The position numbers and the translations under genes are program-made. Under the pieces are notes generated by a model. The model was not told the DNA's origin. It did not search any database and was given only the letters and a program-made list of their open reading frames with translations. Below, in pieces: positions 16,968 to 24,713 of a stretch of DNA of 64,000 bases; position 1 is the stretch's first letter; each line of letters opens with the position of its first letter. The DNA comes from Prolixibacteraceae bacterium (lineage in GTDB: Bacteria > Bacteroidota > Bacteroidia > Bacteroidales > Prolixibacteraceae): assembly GCA_003506435.1 (NCBI GenBank), contig DOAQ01000007.1:143158-207157 (forward strand), read 5' to 3'.

Positions 16968-18473
16968 ATGAACATTCTGAGTTTGTTTGTCGTTGTCCCG
17001 GTTCTGACTATTGTCGGGATACTTTTCACCAAAGATTTTAAAGGAGCCCGTGTGGTTTCGGCTATCGGCATGAGTATTCAGTTGGTGCTGGCTGCCGCGC
17101 TGATCCTGATGTACCTGGGCGCCCGCAAAGCCGGTGTGACTGACGAAATGTTGTGGACGGCTGATTACACCTGGTTCAAAAGCCTGAATATTCACTATGC
17201 CATCGGGGTCGACGGTATTGCTGTGGCCATGATCGGATTAACAGCTATTGTGGTTTTTGCCGGAATATTTGCCTCATGGGAAGTAGAGTATTTGTCGCGC
17301 GAATTTTTCATTTCGCTGATTCTTTTGGCAACAGGGGTTTTCGGCTTTTTCATTTCGCTCGACCTGTTTACCATGTTCCTTTTCTACGAGTTGGCTGTGA
17401 TCCCGATGTACCTGTTGATCGGTGTTTGGGGAAGTGGCCCAAAAGAAGCATCGGCGATGAAACTGACGTTGATGCTGATGGGAGGATCAGCCCTGCTGAT
17501 GGTCGGTTTATTCGGCCTTTATTACAATTCAGCTCCGGATGGCGGCTCACTTACCTGGAATATTCTCGAAATCGCTAAAATTAAAATACCGGTTGAAGCG
17601 CAACGTTTCTTCTTCCCGTTCACCTTTATTGGATTTGGAATTTTGGGCGCTTTGTTCCCTTTCCATACATGGTCTCCCGACGGTCACGCTTCAGCGCCAA
17701 CCGCTGTTTCAATGCTTCATGCAGGGGTTCTGATGAAACTGGGGGGTTACGGATGTTTCCGCGTTGCCATGTTTTTAATGCCGGAAGCGGCCAATGAAAT
17801 GGCCTGGATTTTCATTATCCTGACCACCATCAGTGTGGTTTACGGAGCTTTCGGCGCTATCTGGCAAAAAGACTTGAAATTCATCAATGCGTATTCATCG
17901 GTAAGCCACTGCGGACTGGTGATTTTCGCGTTGCTGATGATGAACCAAACCGCGATGGACGGCGCCATTCTGCAAATGATCTCACACGGCCTGATGACAG
18001 CTCTTTTCTTTGCCCTGATCGGGATGATTTACGGACGGACACATACGCGAAACATAACAGAAATGGGCGGTTTGATGAAGGTGATCCCGTTCCTAGCTGT
18101 GGTTTACATGATTGCCGGATTTGCATCGCTCGGACTTCCCGGATTAAGCGGGTTCGTTGCTGAAATGACCGTTTTTGTTGGTTCGTTCCAACACCAGGAT
18201 ACGTTCCACCGCGTGGTGACGATCATTGCAGCTTCATCGATTGTGATAACTGCCGTGTACATTTTGCGTGTGGTTGGTATGATCCTTCTGGGGCCTGTGA
18301 AAGATCCACATCATCTGGAATTAACGGATGCCAAATGGTTCGAACGCCTGAGTACCATTACGCTGGTATTGTCTGTCGCAGCCATCGGTATAGCGCCGCT
18401 CTGGTTGTCGGATATGATTCAGGCCAGCCTTGAGCCAATTGTAGCAAAACTAACCGTGTTTAACCCGTTCTAA
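16968..18473 (+). CDS. nuoM: NADH-quinone oxidoreductase subunit M
   Basis: A 501-residue antiporter-like pump subunit with 14 helices. Marks are FLFYELAVIPMYLLIGVWG, the FGILGALFPFHTWSPDGHA channel helix, and SAPTAVSMLHAGVLMKLGGY. I use the ATG at 16968; the frame extends seven codons to a TTG right after the nuoL stop. The 21-base gap suits the operon. Confidence 0.97.
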   Translation: MNILSLFVVVPVLTIVGILFTKDFKGARVVSAIGMSIQLVLAAALILMYLGARKAGVTDEMLWTADYTWFKSLNIHYAIGVDGIAVAMIGLTAIVVFAGIFASWEVEYLSREFFISLILLATGVFGFFISLDLFTMFLFYELAVIPMYLLIGVWGSGPKEASAMKLTLMLMGGSALLMVGLFGLYYNSAPDGGSLTWNILEIAKIKIPVEAQRFFFPFTFIGFGILGALFPFHTWSPDGHASAPTAVSMLHAGVLMKLGGYGCFRVAMFLMPEAANEMAWIFIILTTISVVYGAFGAIWQKDLKFINAYSSVSHCGLVIFALLMMNQTAMDGAILQMISHGLMTALFFALIGMIYGRTHTRNITEMGGLMKVIPFLAVVYMIAGFASLGLPGLSGFVAEMTVFVGSFQHQDTFHRVVTIIAASSIVITAVYILRVVGMILLGPVKDPHHLELTDAKWFERLSTITLVLSVAAIGIAPLWLSDMIQASLEPIVAKLTVFNPF

Positions 18474-18494
18474 CGAAAAAAATACCGATACAAC

Positions 18495-19922
18495 ATGGAC
18501 TTCGGACAATTTATATTGATGCGCCACGAATTACTGCTTATTCTTGCAGCGGTGATTGTTCTGATTGCCGAACTGGCCGTCAGCGAGAGCAGCAAAGCCA
18601 GAATCATTCCGTTTGCACTGGGGCTTTTTGCTTTGGTTACCATCGCCGGGTTTATTCCGGGCGAAACGGGAACTTTATTTGGCGGTTCGTACCAGTCAAA
18701 CGAACTGACAACGATGATGAAAAACGTCCTGAATATGGGCGTTCTGATTATCTTCCTTCAATCGGAAAGCTGGCTGAAAAAGCCGGAAAATGTGGATAAA
18801 GCCAGTGAATATTTTGTACTGACACTGGCCACACTGGTGGGTATGAATTATATGATTTCGGCCGGAGATTTCCTGATTTTCTATGTAGGACTGGAAACTG
18901 CAACCATTCCGATTGCCGGGTTGGCTGCTTTCGATAAACTAAAAAGCCGTTCTGCTGAAGCCGGTATCAAGCTGATTCTTTCATCTGCTTTGTCATCAGG
19001 TATTCTGCTTTTCGGACTTTCCATGATCTACGGAGCAACAGGCTCCATTTATTTTGCAGACGTGCTGAAAAATGTTTCAGCCACTCCGCTAATCATTATG
19101 GGCTTCATCTTTTTCGTGGCCGGAATGGGCTTCAAAATCTCGCTCGTGCCGTTCCACTTCTGGACTGCCGATGTTTATGAAGGCGCCCCGATTGGCGTCA
19201 CTTCTTATTTATCGGTTGTCTCGAAAGGCGCTGCCGTATTTATTTTCACCATCGTTTTATTCACCGTATTCCGTCCTATTATGGAACAATGGCAGCATTT
19301 GATTTACACGCTGGCCGTGATGACCATGACGCTTGCCAACCTGTTTGCCTTGCGTCAGGACAATCTGAAACGCTTCCTCGCATTCTCTTCCATCGCTCAG
19401 GCTGGTTTTATCCTGCTTGGCATTTTGGGCGCCAACGGAATGGGGATGGCTTCGGTAGTATATTTTGTGCTGGTATATGTATTTACCAACCTTGGTGCTT
19501 TCGGCGTTGTGGCGGCTGTTTCTGCTGCTTCGGGTGTCGAAACCATTTCGGGATACAATGGTTTGTACAAAACCAACCCAAAACTAAGTTTGCTGATGAC
19601 CCTGTCGTTGTTTTCACTGGCCGGTATTCCTCCTGTAGCTGGTTTCTTCGGAAAATTCTTCCTGTTTACCTCAGCAGCAGGCAGCGGTTATTTCATTCTG
19701 GTACTGATTGCAGTACTAAACGCGACCATCTCGTTGTATTATTACCTGCGTGTGGTAAAAGCCATGTTTATTGATGCCAACGAAGATCCGGCACCAACTT
19801 TCCGCAGTTCAAACGCTATGCGATTGGGATTGATTATGTGTCTGGCCGGTATGTTTATCATTGGTTTTGCCAGTACAATTTTCGATTACCTGCGCAATAT
19901 CAGCGACGTTTTGTTTAACTAA
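18495..19922 (+). CDS. nuoN: NADH-quinone oxidoreductase subunit N
   Basis: A 475-residue antiporter-like pump subunit with 14 helices. FLIFYVGLETATIPIAGLAAF, GFKISLVPFHFWTADVYEG and KRFLAFSSIAQAGFILLG are the family landmarks. Last of the 11 complex I genes; a small conserved gene follows 15 bases downstream. Confidence 0.97.
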   Translation: MDFGQFILMRHELLLILAAVIVLIAELAVSESSKARIIPFALGLFALVTIAGFIPGETGTLFGGSYQSNELTTMMKNVLNMGVLIIFLQSESWLKKPENVDKASEYFVLTLATLVGMNYMISAGDFLIFYVGLETATIPIAGLAAFDKLKSRSAEAGIKLILSSALSSGILLFGLSMIYGATGSIYFADVLKNVSATPLIIMGFIFFVAGMGFKISLVPFHFWTADVYEGAPIGVTSYLSVVSKGAAVFIFTIVLFTVFRPIMEQWQHLIYTLAVMTMTLANLFALRQDNLKRFLAFSSIAQAGFILLGILGANGMGMASVVYFVLVYVFTNLGAFGVVAAVSAASGVETISGYNGLYKTNPKLSLLMTLSLFSLAGIPPVAGFFGKFFLFTSAAGSGYFILVLIAVLNATISLYYYLRVVKAMFIDANEDPAPTFRSSNAMRLGLIMCLAGMFIIGFASTIFDYLRNISDVLFN

Positions 19923-19937
19923 TAAACTCTGAAAAAG

Positions 19938-20261
19938 ATGGCTCTAAATAAAGCACAACATACGATTGAAGAAATTGACGGGGTACGTTGCTCGATCGTT
20001 GAAAAAGGCGCAACTGCTGATCGTGTTGCTTTCCTGAAACAGATACTCGAACGAAACGGTTACGAGGTAAAAACCAAAGCGGAAGGCGAAACTGAATTGC
20101 TCACCATTGGTGTAACCAACATTCTGTTCAACCCGATTGTATCTGTTTACGGCCGATCCCTGAAATCACTGTCAGGCAAACGGGTCACCCCTGCCTACTG
20201 GCTCCAGCAATCCGATAAAGAAACCGAAGCCGAAGTAAATTACTGGACATTTAAAGCGTAA
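19938..20261 (+). CDS. Small soluble protein at the nuo operon end, unknown function
   Basis: A 107-residue protein, not recognised. It is hydrophilic with alternating helix and strand, no signal peptide and no membrane segment; Cys-14 (VRCSIVEKG) is its only cysteine. It starts 15 bases after nuoN and is followed by a terminator, so it is co-transcribed with complex I and might assist assembly or electron input; that is inference from position. Its last 74 codons plus the terminator are repeated at 23873-24152 with about 12 changes in 280 bases, most of them silent. Confidence 0.75.
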   Translation: MALNKAQHTIEEIDGVRCSIVEKGATADRVAFLKQILERNGYEVKTKAEGETELLTIGVTNILFNPIVSVYGRSLKSLSGKRVTPAYWLQQSDKETEAEVNYWTFKA

Positions 20262-20314
20262 ATATTTTATTCTGAAAAGATATTCCAAAGGGATGGCGGT
20301 GGCTGTCCCTTTTT
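20035..20314 (+). repeat. 280-bp direct repeat, copy 1
   Basis: Covers codons 33 onward of the gene after nuoN and the whole terminator. It aligns without gaps to 23873-24152 at a constant offset of 3838 bases, with about 12 mismatches by eye. The two copies bracket the reverse-strand envelope cluster. Confidence 0.9.
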
Positions 20315-20315
20315 T
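20287..20315 (+). terminator. Terminator of the nuo operon
   Basis: AAAGGGA (20287-20293) pairs with TCCCTTT (20306-20312), followed by more Ts. It lies 25 bases after the last stop codon of the operon. Confidence 0.75.
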
Positions 20316-20438
20316 GTTAATTGTTACTCTGGTTGTCGTCTGTCTGGGATGGAATTCTTTTTCCTAAAAAGCGTCTAAAACCTCTGTCATGTTAAACCTA
20401 AAGGGGAAGTTAATTCAAGTATAAAGAGTCTAATGGTT

Positions 20439-21311
20439 TTATTCTGCAATGCAACTCTCCCGAATCATCTGGTTGATTTTACTATTGAAACGGATCATTT
20501 CTTCCTTGTTGCGCTCTTGTGCGAGTGTAACAGCCCGCTTCATGCCTCCATGATAAGTCTTATTGAAGAATCCCAAGCCCATCAGATAGCCTGTAATATA
20601 ATAGTGATTGATGGCCTGAATTCCTGCAAATGTCAGTATCGATGCGTTGATCAGGAAATTCGTGATTCCTTCGCCCGTGTGTCCGGCATAAATTTGTCCG
20701 GCTCCCGGAATAAATCTCGACCATGTTTCAGCCCGGTCAGCCGATTTCATCCTGGGAAGGTTTTTCCTGGTGTACAGCCATTCAATTGAGTCGGTAAGTT
20801 CTTTTTCTTTTTCCTGACTGAATGTTTGGGCTTTAATGAATTGTACAAAGCAACCCTTTGCTTCATTCCACTGCTGTGTTTCGTTATAGCACAAGAGTTT
20901 TATAGGCATAAAATACTGAAACGAAGTACTGTCTTTGCTCCTATGAATGTATTCATCGATTTTCCAGAGAGCTTTGGGTGCTTCTCCATTCAGGTAAAGA
21001 CAAAGAGATTGTTCGTAGCAGACCCGCATATACAGCGAATCACTACTATTGTTGAAATAAATGGATTGCAGCTCCTCCAAGGCACGCGAAAAGTCTTTCA
21101 ACTGCTTGTAACATTGTGCTTTTCGGTATTTGAAATAATGCTGAGTGGCCACATCCGGTGAATGAAACAACATCCTCTCGTACTCGATGGACGCAGCAAA
21201 GTAATTCCCCACAGCGTACAAACTGTCGGCTTTTCCGTTTTGCGCGGTACTATTCGAAAAAATTGCGCAAAGGAATATGAAGCTGAAAAAGTATTTGATT
21301 GTGTACCGCAT
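20439..21311 (-). CDS. Secreted TPR-like protein with GAGQIYAG membrane domain (paralogue A)
   Basis: A 290-residue envelope protein with a signal peptide (MRYTIKYFFSFIFLCAIFSNSTAQ). Residues ~25-190 are helical with TPR-like spacing (SLYAVGNYFAASIEYERML, FSRALEELQSIYF). The C-terminal third starts with SRFIPGAGQIYAGHTGEG and continues with two hydrophobic segments, resembling DUF5683-type proteins. It has the same architecture as its upstream neighbour, whose coding end it overlaps by 62 bases, so the two are ancient duplicates. Last gene of the cluster; function unknown. Confidence 0.75.
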   Translation of the reverse strand: MRYTIKYFFSFIFLCAIFSNSTAQNGKADSLYAVGNYFAASIEYERMLFHSPDVATQHYFKYRKAQCYKQLKDFSRALEELQSIYFNNSSDSLYMRVCYEQSLCLYLNGEAPKALWKIDEYIHRSKDSTSFQYFMPIKLLCYNETQQWNEAKGCFVQFIKAQTFSQEKEKELTDSIEWLYTRKNLPRMKSADRAETWSRFIPGAGQIYAGHTGEGITNFLINASILTFAGIQAINHYYITGYLMGLGFFNKTYHGGMKRAVTLAQERNKEEMIRFNSKINQMIRESCIAE

Positions 21312-22098
21312 TGGAGTAATTATTTTCGGTAATTTTTACTGAAATAGCTGATCCGTAAATATTGGAAATATAGGTTGCCAGAAAGATGCTTCCAAAGAAA
21401 ATAGTACGTATATTTTTGATGCCAACCTTTCTGTAGTTTTCCCAAGCGACAAGCCCAAATCCGGTGGTGGCAATCATTTGGGCGACTCCCTCTCCGGTTT
21501 TGCCCGCGTAAATTTTGCCTGAACCCGGTACGATACCAGACATCAGACCCGCCAAAAACGCCGATTTTTTGTGGTGAGCTTTTAACCCGTCGTTAAGTTG
21601 CTGCAATGCTGTTATGTGCTGGCTAAGCAGCGCATTGTCAGGACTGATTTTTTCAAAATGTTTTTGTGCTGCATCCCAGTTTGTTTGGAGCATTTCAATT
21701 CCTCCCAACTCGAAGTTTACAAGCAATTTTTTTGTCTCATCCTCAATGTTCAATCTTTCAAATGTATTTCGTGCTTCATCGTATCGGTTAAGGTATATCT
21801 GGTTGTATCCGGCAAAAAAATGTGATTTTGCGTAAAATGGGGACTCTTTTCCAACTAATAAAAACGATTGGGTCGACAATTCCAGGTTTTTCACCGAGTA
21901 GTGGGCCCAACCCTTGTAATAGTTGAGCGAATCTGCTTGTGAGTGCATCAATTTCATGGAATCGCTTTTGAACAGGAAAATCGCTTCTTTATAATTCCCT
22001 TTATTGATTAGATGCTCAATAAATGAAAAGTCACTTTTGGTTTGCGAAAACCCGTAACCAGTCCAAAAGATCAAAATGATGAGCCAGACCTGTTTCAT
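21250..22098 (-). CDS. Secreted TPR-like protein with GSGKIYAG membrane domain (paralogue B)
   Basis: A 282-residue envelope protein with signal peptide MKQVWLIILIFWTGYGFSQ. Helical TPR-like repeats cover residues ~25-175 (LINKGNYKEAIFLFKSD, FFAGYNQIYLNRYDEARNTF). The C-terminal domain starts with GIVPGSGKIYAGKTGEGV and holds two membrane segments. It matches the gene at 20439-21311 in layout and motif. Its ATG overlaps the YidD-like stop by 4 bases, so translation is coupled. The role is unknown; the GxGxIYAGxTGEG motif is the part to search with. Confidence 0.75.
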   Translation of the reverse strand: MKQVWLIILIFWTGYGFSQTKSDFSFIEHLINKGNYKEAIFLFKSDSMKLMHSQADSLNYYKGWAHYSVKNLELSTQSFLLVGKESPFYAKSHFFAGYNQIYLNRYDEARNTFERLNIEDETKKLLVNFELGGIEMLQTNWDAAQKHFEKISPDNALLSQHITALQQLNDGLKAHHKKSAFLAGLMSGIVPGSGKIYAGKTGEGVAQMIATTGFGLVAWENYRKVGIKNIRTIFFGSIFLATYISNIYGSAISVKITENNYSNAVHNQILFQLHIPLRNFFE

Positions 22099-22556
22099 TT
22101 GTATTTGGATATGGGATCGTTGAAACGATGGCTTTTCTCATTTATGGTTTGCGGATCGAGGCCAGTAGCTGCAATCCTGTTACAGCGGTTGAGCCGGTCA
22201 ATGGTCAGTAAACTACCTTTGACCAGTCCGAATCTTTTAACTGCCTGTTTGCTGAAGTCGGAGCAACTGGGGTCGTACAGACAGTTAGCACTGAAATGTT
22301 GTGATATCAGATTCTGATATACATACAACGATCCACCATAAAGTAAACTGGCCGGGTTACTGTTTTTGAATGTCTTAGCCTGATTTTTGTAAATATAAGA
22401 TCTCTTTTGATGGTGGTGGACTTGCTGTTTTGAGTTTGTGTCAATCAGCATCAAGTCTGATTTTAACTGAATAGACTGACTTTTACCTTCCAATGACAGT
22501 AAGAACAGGAATATCAACAGACTATTTTTTTTGATCAGGGCTAAGAGGTTTGGCAT
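22095..22556 (-). CDS. YidD-like protein
   Basis: A 153-residue protein. The YidD core is visible: YQNLISQHFSANCLYDPSCSDFS corresponds to the family's CRFxPSCSxY block, followed by AVKRFGLVKGSLLTIDRL and RCN...GLDP. YidD is a small inner-membrane-associated factor linked to membrane protein insertion. This form has an extra ~65-residue N-terminal part that starts with a hydrophobic, signal-like segment (LLIFLFLLSLEGKSQ). It is not next to rnpA/yidC as the canonical gene is, so it is probably a second, specialised copy. It overlaps its upstream neighbour by 35 bases. Confidence 0.75.
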   Translation of the reverse strand: MPNLLALIKKNSLLIFLFLLSLEGKSQSIQLKSDLMLIDTNSKQQVHHHQKRSYIYKNQAKTFKNSNPASLLYGGSLYVYQNLISQHFSANCLYDPSCSDFSKQAVKRFGLVKGSLLTIDRLNRCNRIAATGLDPQTINEKSHRFNDPISKYK

Positions 22557-23253
22557 TAGCAGGGATTTTAAAATTGAAATATTGTTGGTCGGCAGTTGGC
22601 GATATTTTAATGTCAGAAAAAAGAGTTCGGTTTATAATGGAGTCGCCAGTAGGCGTGTAGTTGACCTCAATGATTTTTAGCGGTAAGCGGAATTGCGTAA
22701 AGTCTTTGTAGTTGGTGTAGTAGGTTTTTTTTATGGCCTTTTTCTTGTTGGAAAGATATTCTGAATAGATTGGTAATCCGTTTTCAAATACCATTTTTAC
22801 CGATTCAACACCCTTTAATGTTACAGGCGCTTTCCATTGAGTAACGAAAAACTGATTTTCGTAAGCGCTTGATGATAGTTGAAAACCATCGTCTGCCAGT
22901 CCAAGCTGATCGGTGAAGTTATTGGCAAAATAGTAAATCAGATTTCGCCTCGACGACATTTCGCTTATTTGCTTGTAATCCACCTGATTTGTTGATGGAT
23001 AGTAGCTTTTGATTTCGCCTAATGCATTTACCATCAGGATAAAATCAGGGCTTGAGTGATAATATTTGGTGATGATCTGTTTGTCTTTGTCGAAGTATAT
23101 ATCGATATCGTTGACAATTTTCTTGCGATTTTCAAGGATTTCGGTGTGCTGTTTTAACGAGATATAGCTTCCCTGCTGCGCATGGACAGAAACACACGCC
23201 AGAATAAAAATTAGAAAAATGCTTGCTTTGGAAATGGATTTTGTCATAGTCAT
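22522..23253 (-). CDS. LolA-like periplasmic protein
   Basis: About 243 residues, with a signal peptide (SKASIFLIFILACVSVHAQQ). The mature part is a run of amphipathic strands (IDIYFDKDKQIITKYYH, FFVTQWKAP, SVKMVFENGLPIYSEYLS) with the look of the LolA/LolB half-barrel that carries lipid anchors. The LolA call is from strand pattern and gene size, not a diagnostic motif. I use ATG 23253 (MTMTKS) or 23247; the frame extends to a TTG at 23262 inside a hairpin. First gene after that hairpin. Confidence 0.6.
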   Translation of the reverse strand: MTMTKSISKASIFLIFILACVSVHAQQGSYISLKQHTEILENRKKIVNDIDIYFDKDKQIITKYYHSSPDFILMVNALGEIKSYYPSTNQVDYKQISEMSSRRNLIYYFANNFTDQLGLADDGFQLSSSAYENQFFVTQWKAPVTLKGVESVKMVFENGLPIYSEYLSNKKKAIKKTYYTNYKDFTQFRLPLKIIEVNYTPTGDSIINRTLFSDIKISPTADQQYFNFKIPANAKPLSPDQKK

Positions 23254-23260
23254 ATAAAAC

Positions 23261-23293
23261 AAAGGTGTCTGCTTTCAACAAACAGACACCTTT
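23261..23293 (-). terminator. Perfect hairpin between TM2 gene and LolA-like gene
   Basis: AAAGGTGTCTG (23261-23271) and CAGACACCTTT (23283-23293) pair perfectly over 11 bp around an 11-base loop. Read on the reverse strand it is followed by GTTTTAT. It begins 21 bases after the TM2 stop and ends about 8 bases before the next start codon, so it may act as a partial terminator or attenuator inside the cluster. Confidence 0.7.
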
Positions 23294-23313
23294 TATTAGC
23301 TTTCTTTTTTAGA

Positions 23314-23733
23314 TTACCACATGAAGAATTTCGGATTGTTGATATACTTGCTGATGTCCTCATTGTCGATAATCAGGACAATTAAGTCAACTAATGGCAC
23401 AATACCGAAGATACCGCCACAGGTTAAAATGTAACCGATACCTGTCATTGGTTTAGTTCCCAGGTAAAAACGGTGAACGCCAAAACCTCCGAGAAAAAAG
23501 TCGAGAAGAATTGCAGCGACTGCGTTCTTGTCTTTCGATGGCATAACTGTAGCAGTTCCAATTGTAGCCATAGCGCTGAAATCAAGCGTATTCAAAGATA
23601 TCATACTGGTTTGAACAACGTTGTCAAATAATTGATCAACTGCTTGTTCATTTACAGTGTAAGAGGAAGCTTTAGCCTGCTGGGCACATACTACAGCCAC
23701 AAACAGACAAACGAGGAAGAAAAATTTTCTCAT
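23314..23733 (-). CDS. TM2-domain membrane protein
   Basis: A 139-residue protein with a signal peptide (MRKFFFLVCLFVAVVCAQQAKA), a ~40-residue linker, and a C-terminal TM2 domain: NAVAAILLDFFLGGFGVHRFYLG, then a second helix with CGGIFGIVPLVDLIVLI. TM2 is a two-helix module of unknown biochemical role found from bacteria to animals. It is the first gene of the reverse-strand cluster, separated from the rest by the hairpin at 23261-23293. Confidence 0.88.
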   Translation of the reverse strand: MRKFFFLVCLFVAVVCAQQAKASSYTVNEQAVDQLFDNVVQTSMISLNTLDFSAMATIGTATVMPSKDKNAVAAILLDFFLGGFGVHRFYLGTKPMTGIGYILTCGGIFGIVPLVDLIVLIIDNEDISKYINNPKFFMW

Positions 23734-23871
23734 AGTATATTGAATTTAATTTTTTTTTAAAAATAGACCATTATTTCGAGCTGGTCAAGTTTTTTCTGAA
23801 AATATGTTTTCGTTGACTATCGTATTTTTTCAGTTCATGAAAATTCCGGAAGTAAAAATGGACGATCATAT

Positions 23872-24099
23872 ATGAAACAGCTACTCGAACGAAACGGATA
23901 CGAGGTAAAAACCAAAGCGGAAGGCGAAACTGAATTGCTCACCATTGGTGTAACCGACATTCTGTTCAACCCGATTGTATCTGTTTACGGACGATCCCTG
24001 AAATCACTGACAGGCAAGCGGGTTACCCCAGCCTATTGGCTCCAGCAATCCGATAAGGAAACCGAAGCCGAAGTGAATTACTGGACATTTAAAGCGTAA
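23872..24099 (+). pseudogene. 5'-truncated second copy of the gene after nuoN
   Basis: Encodes 75 residues matching residues ~34-107 of the 19938-20261 product, starting at an ATG that corresponds to internal codon 33. The first third of the gene is missing. Three or four residues differ (for example TNIL/TDIL, SLSG/SLTG), while most base changes are silent, so the sequence was under protein-level selection after the copies diverged. It may be a remnant or a short expressed form. Confidence 0.7.
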
Positions 24100-24152
24100 A
24101 TATTTTATTCTGAAAAGATATGCCAAAGGGATGGCGGTGGCTGTCCCTTTTT
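23873..24152 (+). repeat. 280-bp direct repeat, copy 2
   Basis: Gap-free match to 20035-20314, about 96 percent by eye, including the stop codon, the trailer and the terminator. Similarity ends abruptly at TGAAACAG on the left and in the T-tract on the right. Confidence 0.9.
24125..24152 (+). terminator. Second copy of the nuo-type terminator
   Basis: AAAGGGA (24125-24131) pairs with TCCCTTT (24144-24150) with a T-tract. It is part of the duplicated 280 bp. Confidence 0.7.
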
Positions 24153-24266
24153 ATTTTCAACCATCTTCCCCTCGCAAACTCAGTATTGAACTTACAAAAA
24201 AATGGTTGCCTGTAAAAAAACTTCATGTGAAGTTGTAAAGAAGATCGTATGAAACAAGTTTTTTTC

Positions 24267-24274
24267 TACTTTTG
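24267..24274 (+). promoter_or_regulatory. -7 box in the MATE upstream region
   Basis: TACTTTTG fits TAnnTTTG exactly. A transcript from here would carry a leader of about 430 bases before the MATE start, or be a separate RNA. No clear -33 box. Confidence 0.4.
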
Positions 24275-24632
24275 ACGCAACCTTTCAGAAGAAGTCTGGT
24301 CATTAGTTTCAGAATTAACTCCGGAAAGGGGAATGGGTTGAATCGCGTATCAAAAGTTAACCTGAATTCAAAAAAATGAATGCTTTTATTCCAATGAATC
24401 TCATTCGGTAGTAAAAGCTAAAAAACAAACGCATGAAACTGTTCATTGTCTAACACAACGCCCCCTCGGTGTATCTGAAGAAATGCTGAGGTCCCGGTAA
24501 TCATCCCGGCATTTATTCCGTCAATTTTTTATTCGGAAAGAAAACCAACCTTGTTTCGGAAAGAAATGAGTACTCATTTTTTGGACTTATTTCTCCGAAA
24601 ATGTTTTTGCAAATCGCTGCATCAAAGGAATA

Positions 24633-24656
24633 ATATCTGATTTCAGAATCAGATAT
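24633..24656. promoter_or_regulatory. Perfect palindrome before the MATE gene (operator candidate)
   Basis: ATATCTGATT (24633-24642), spacer TCAG, AATCAGATAT (24647-24656). It is a 10-bp perfect dyad, with ATCTGATA repeated once more just downstream, about 60-80 bases before the start codon. The size suits a dimeric repressor site. Confidence 0.5.
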
Positions 24657-24713
24657 CTGATAGCATATTCTTTTGCAAACGATTTTTAGTTCCTTTTGTA
24701 TTTATAAAAATGT

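Larger units (their letters stand above)
24153..24713. other. Gene-free stretch before the MATE gene
   Basis: Holds an exact TACTTTTG -7 box at 24267-24274, a CCTCGG/CTGAGG stem near 24464-24492, and the perfect inverted repeat at 24633-24656. It has no open frame of note and no riboswitch class I recognise. A long leader or a small RNA is possible. Confidence 0.5.

Noticed and set aside
24450..24520. A riboswitch-like GCTGAGG with CCCGGTAATCATCCCGG, at first sight TPP-like.
   Set aside because: The CTGAGA and CCTGAT blocks and their order are missing; CCCGG is a direct, not an inverted repeat.
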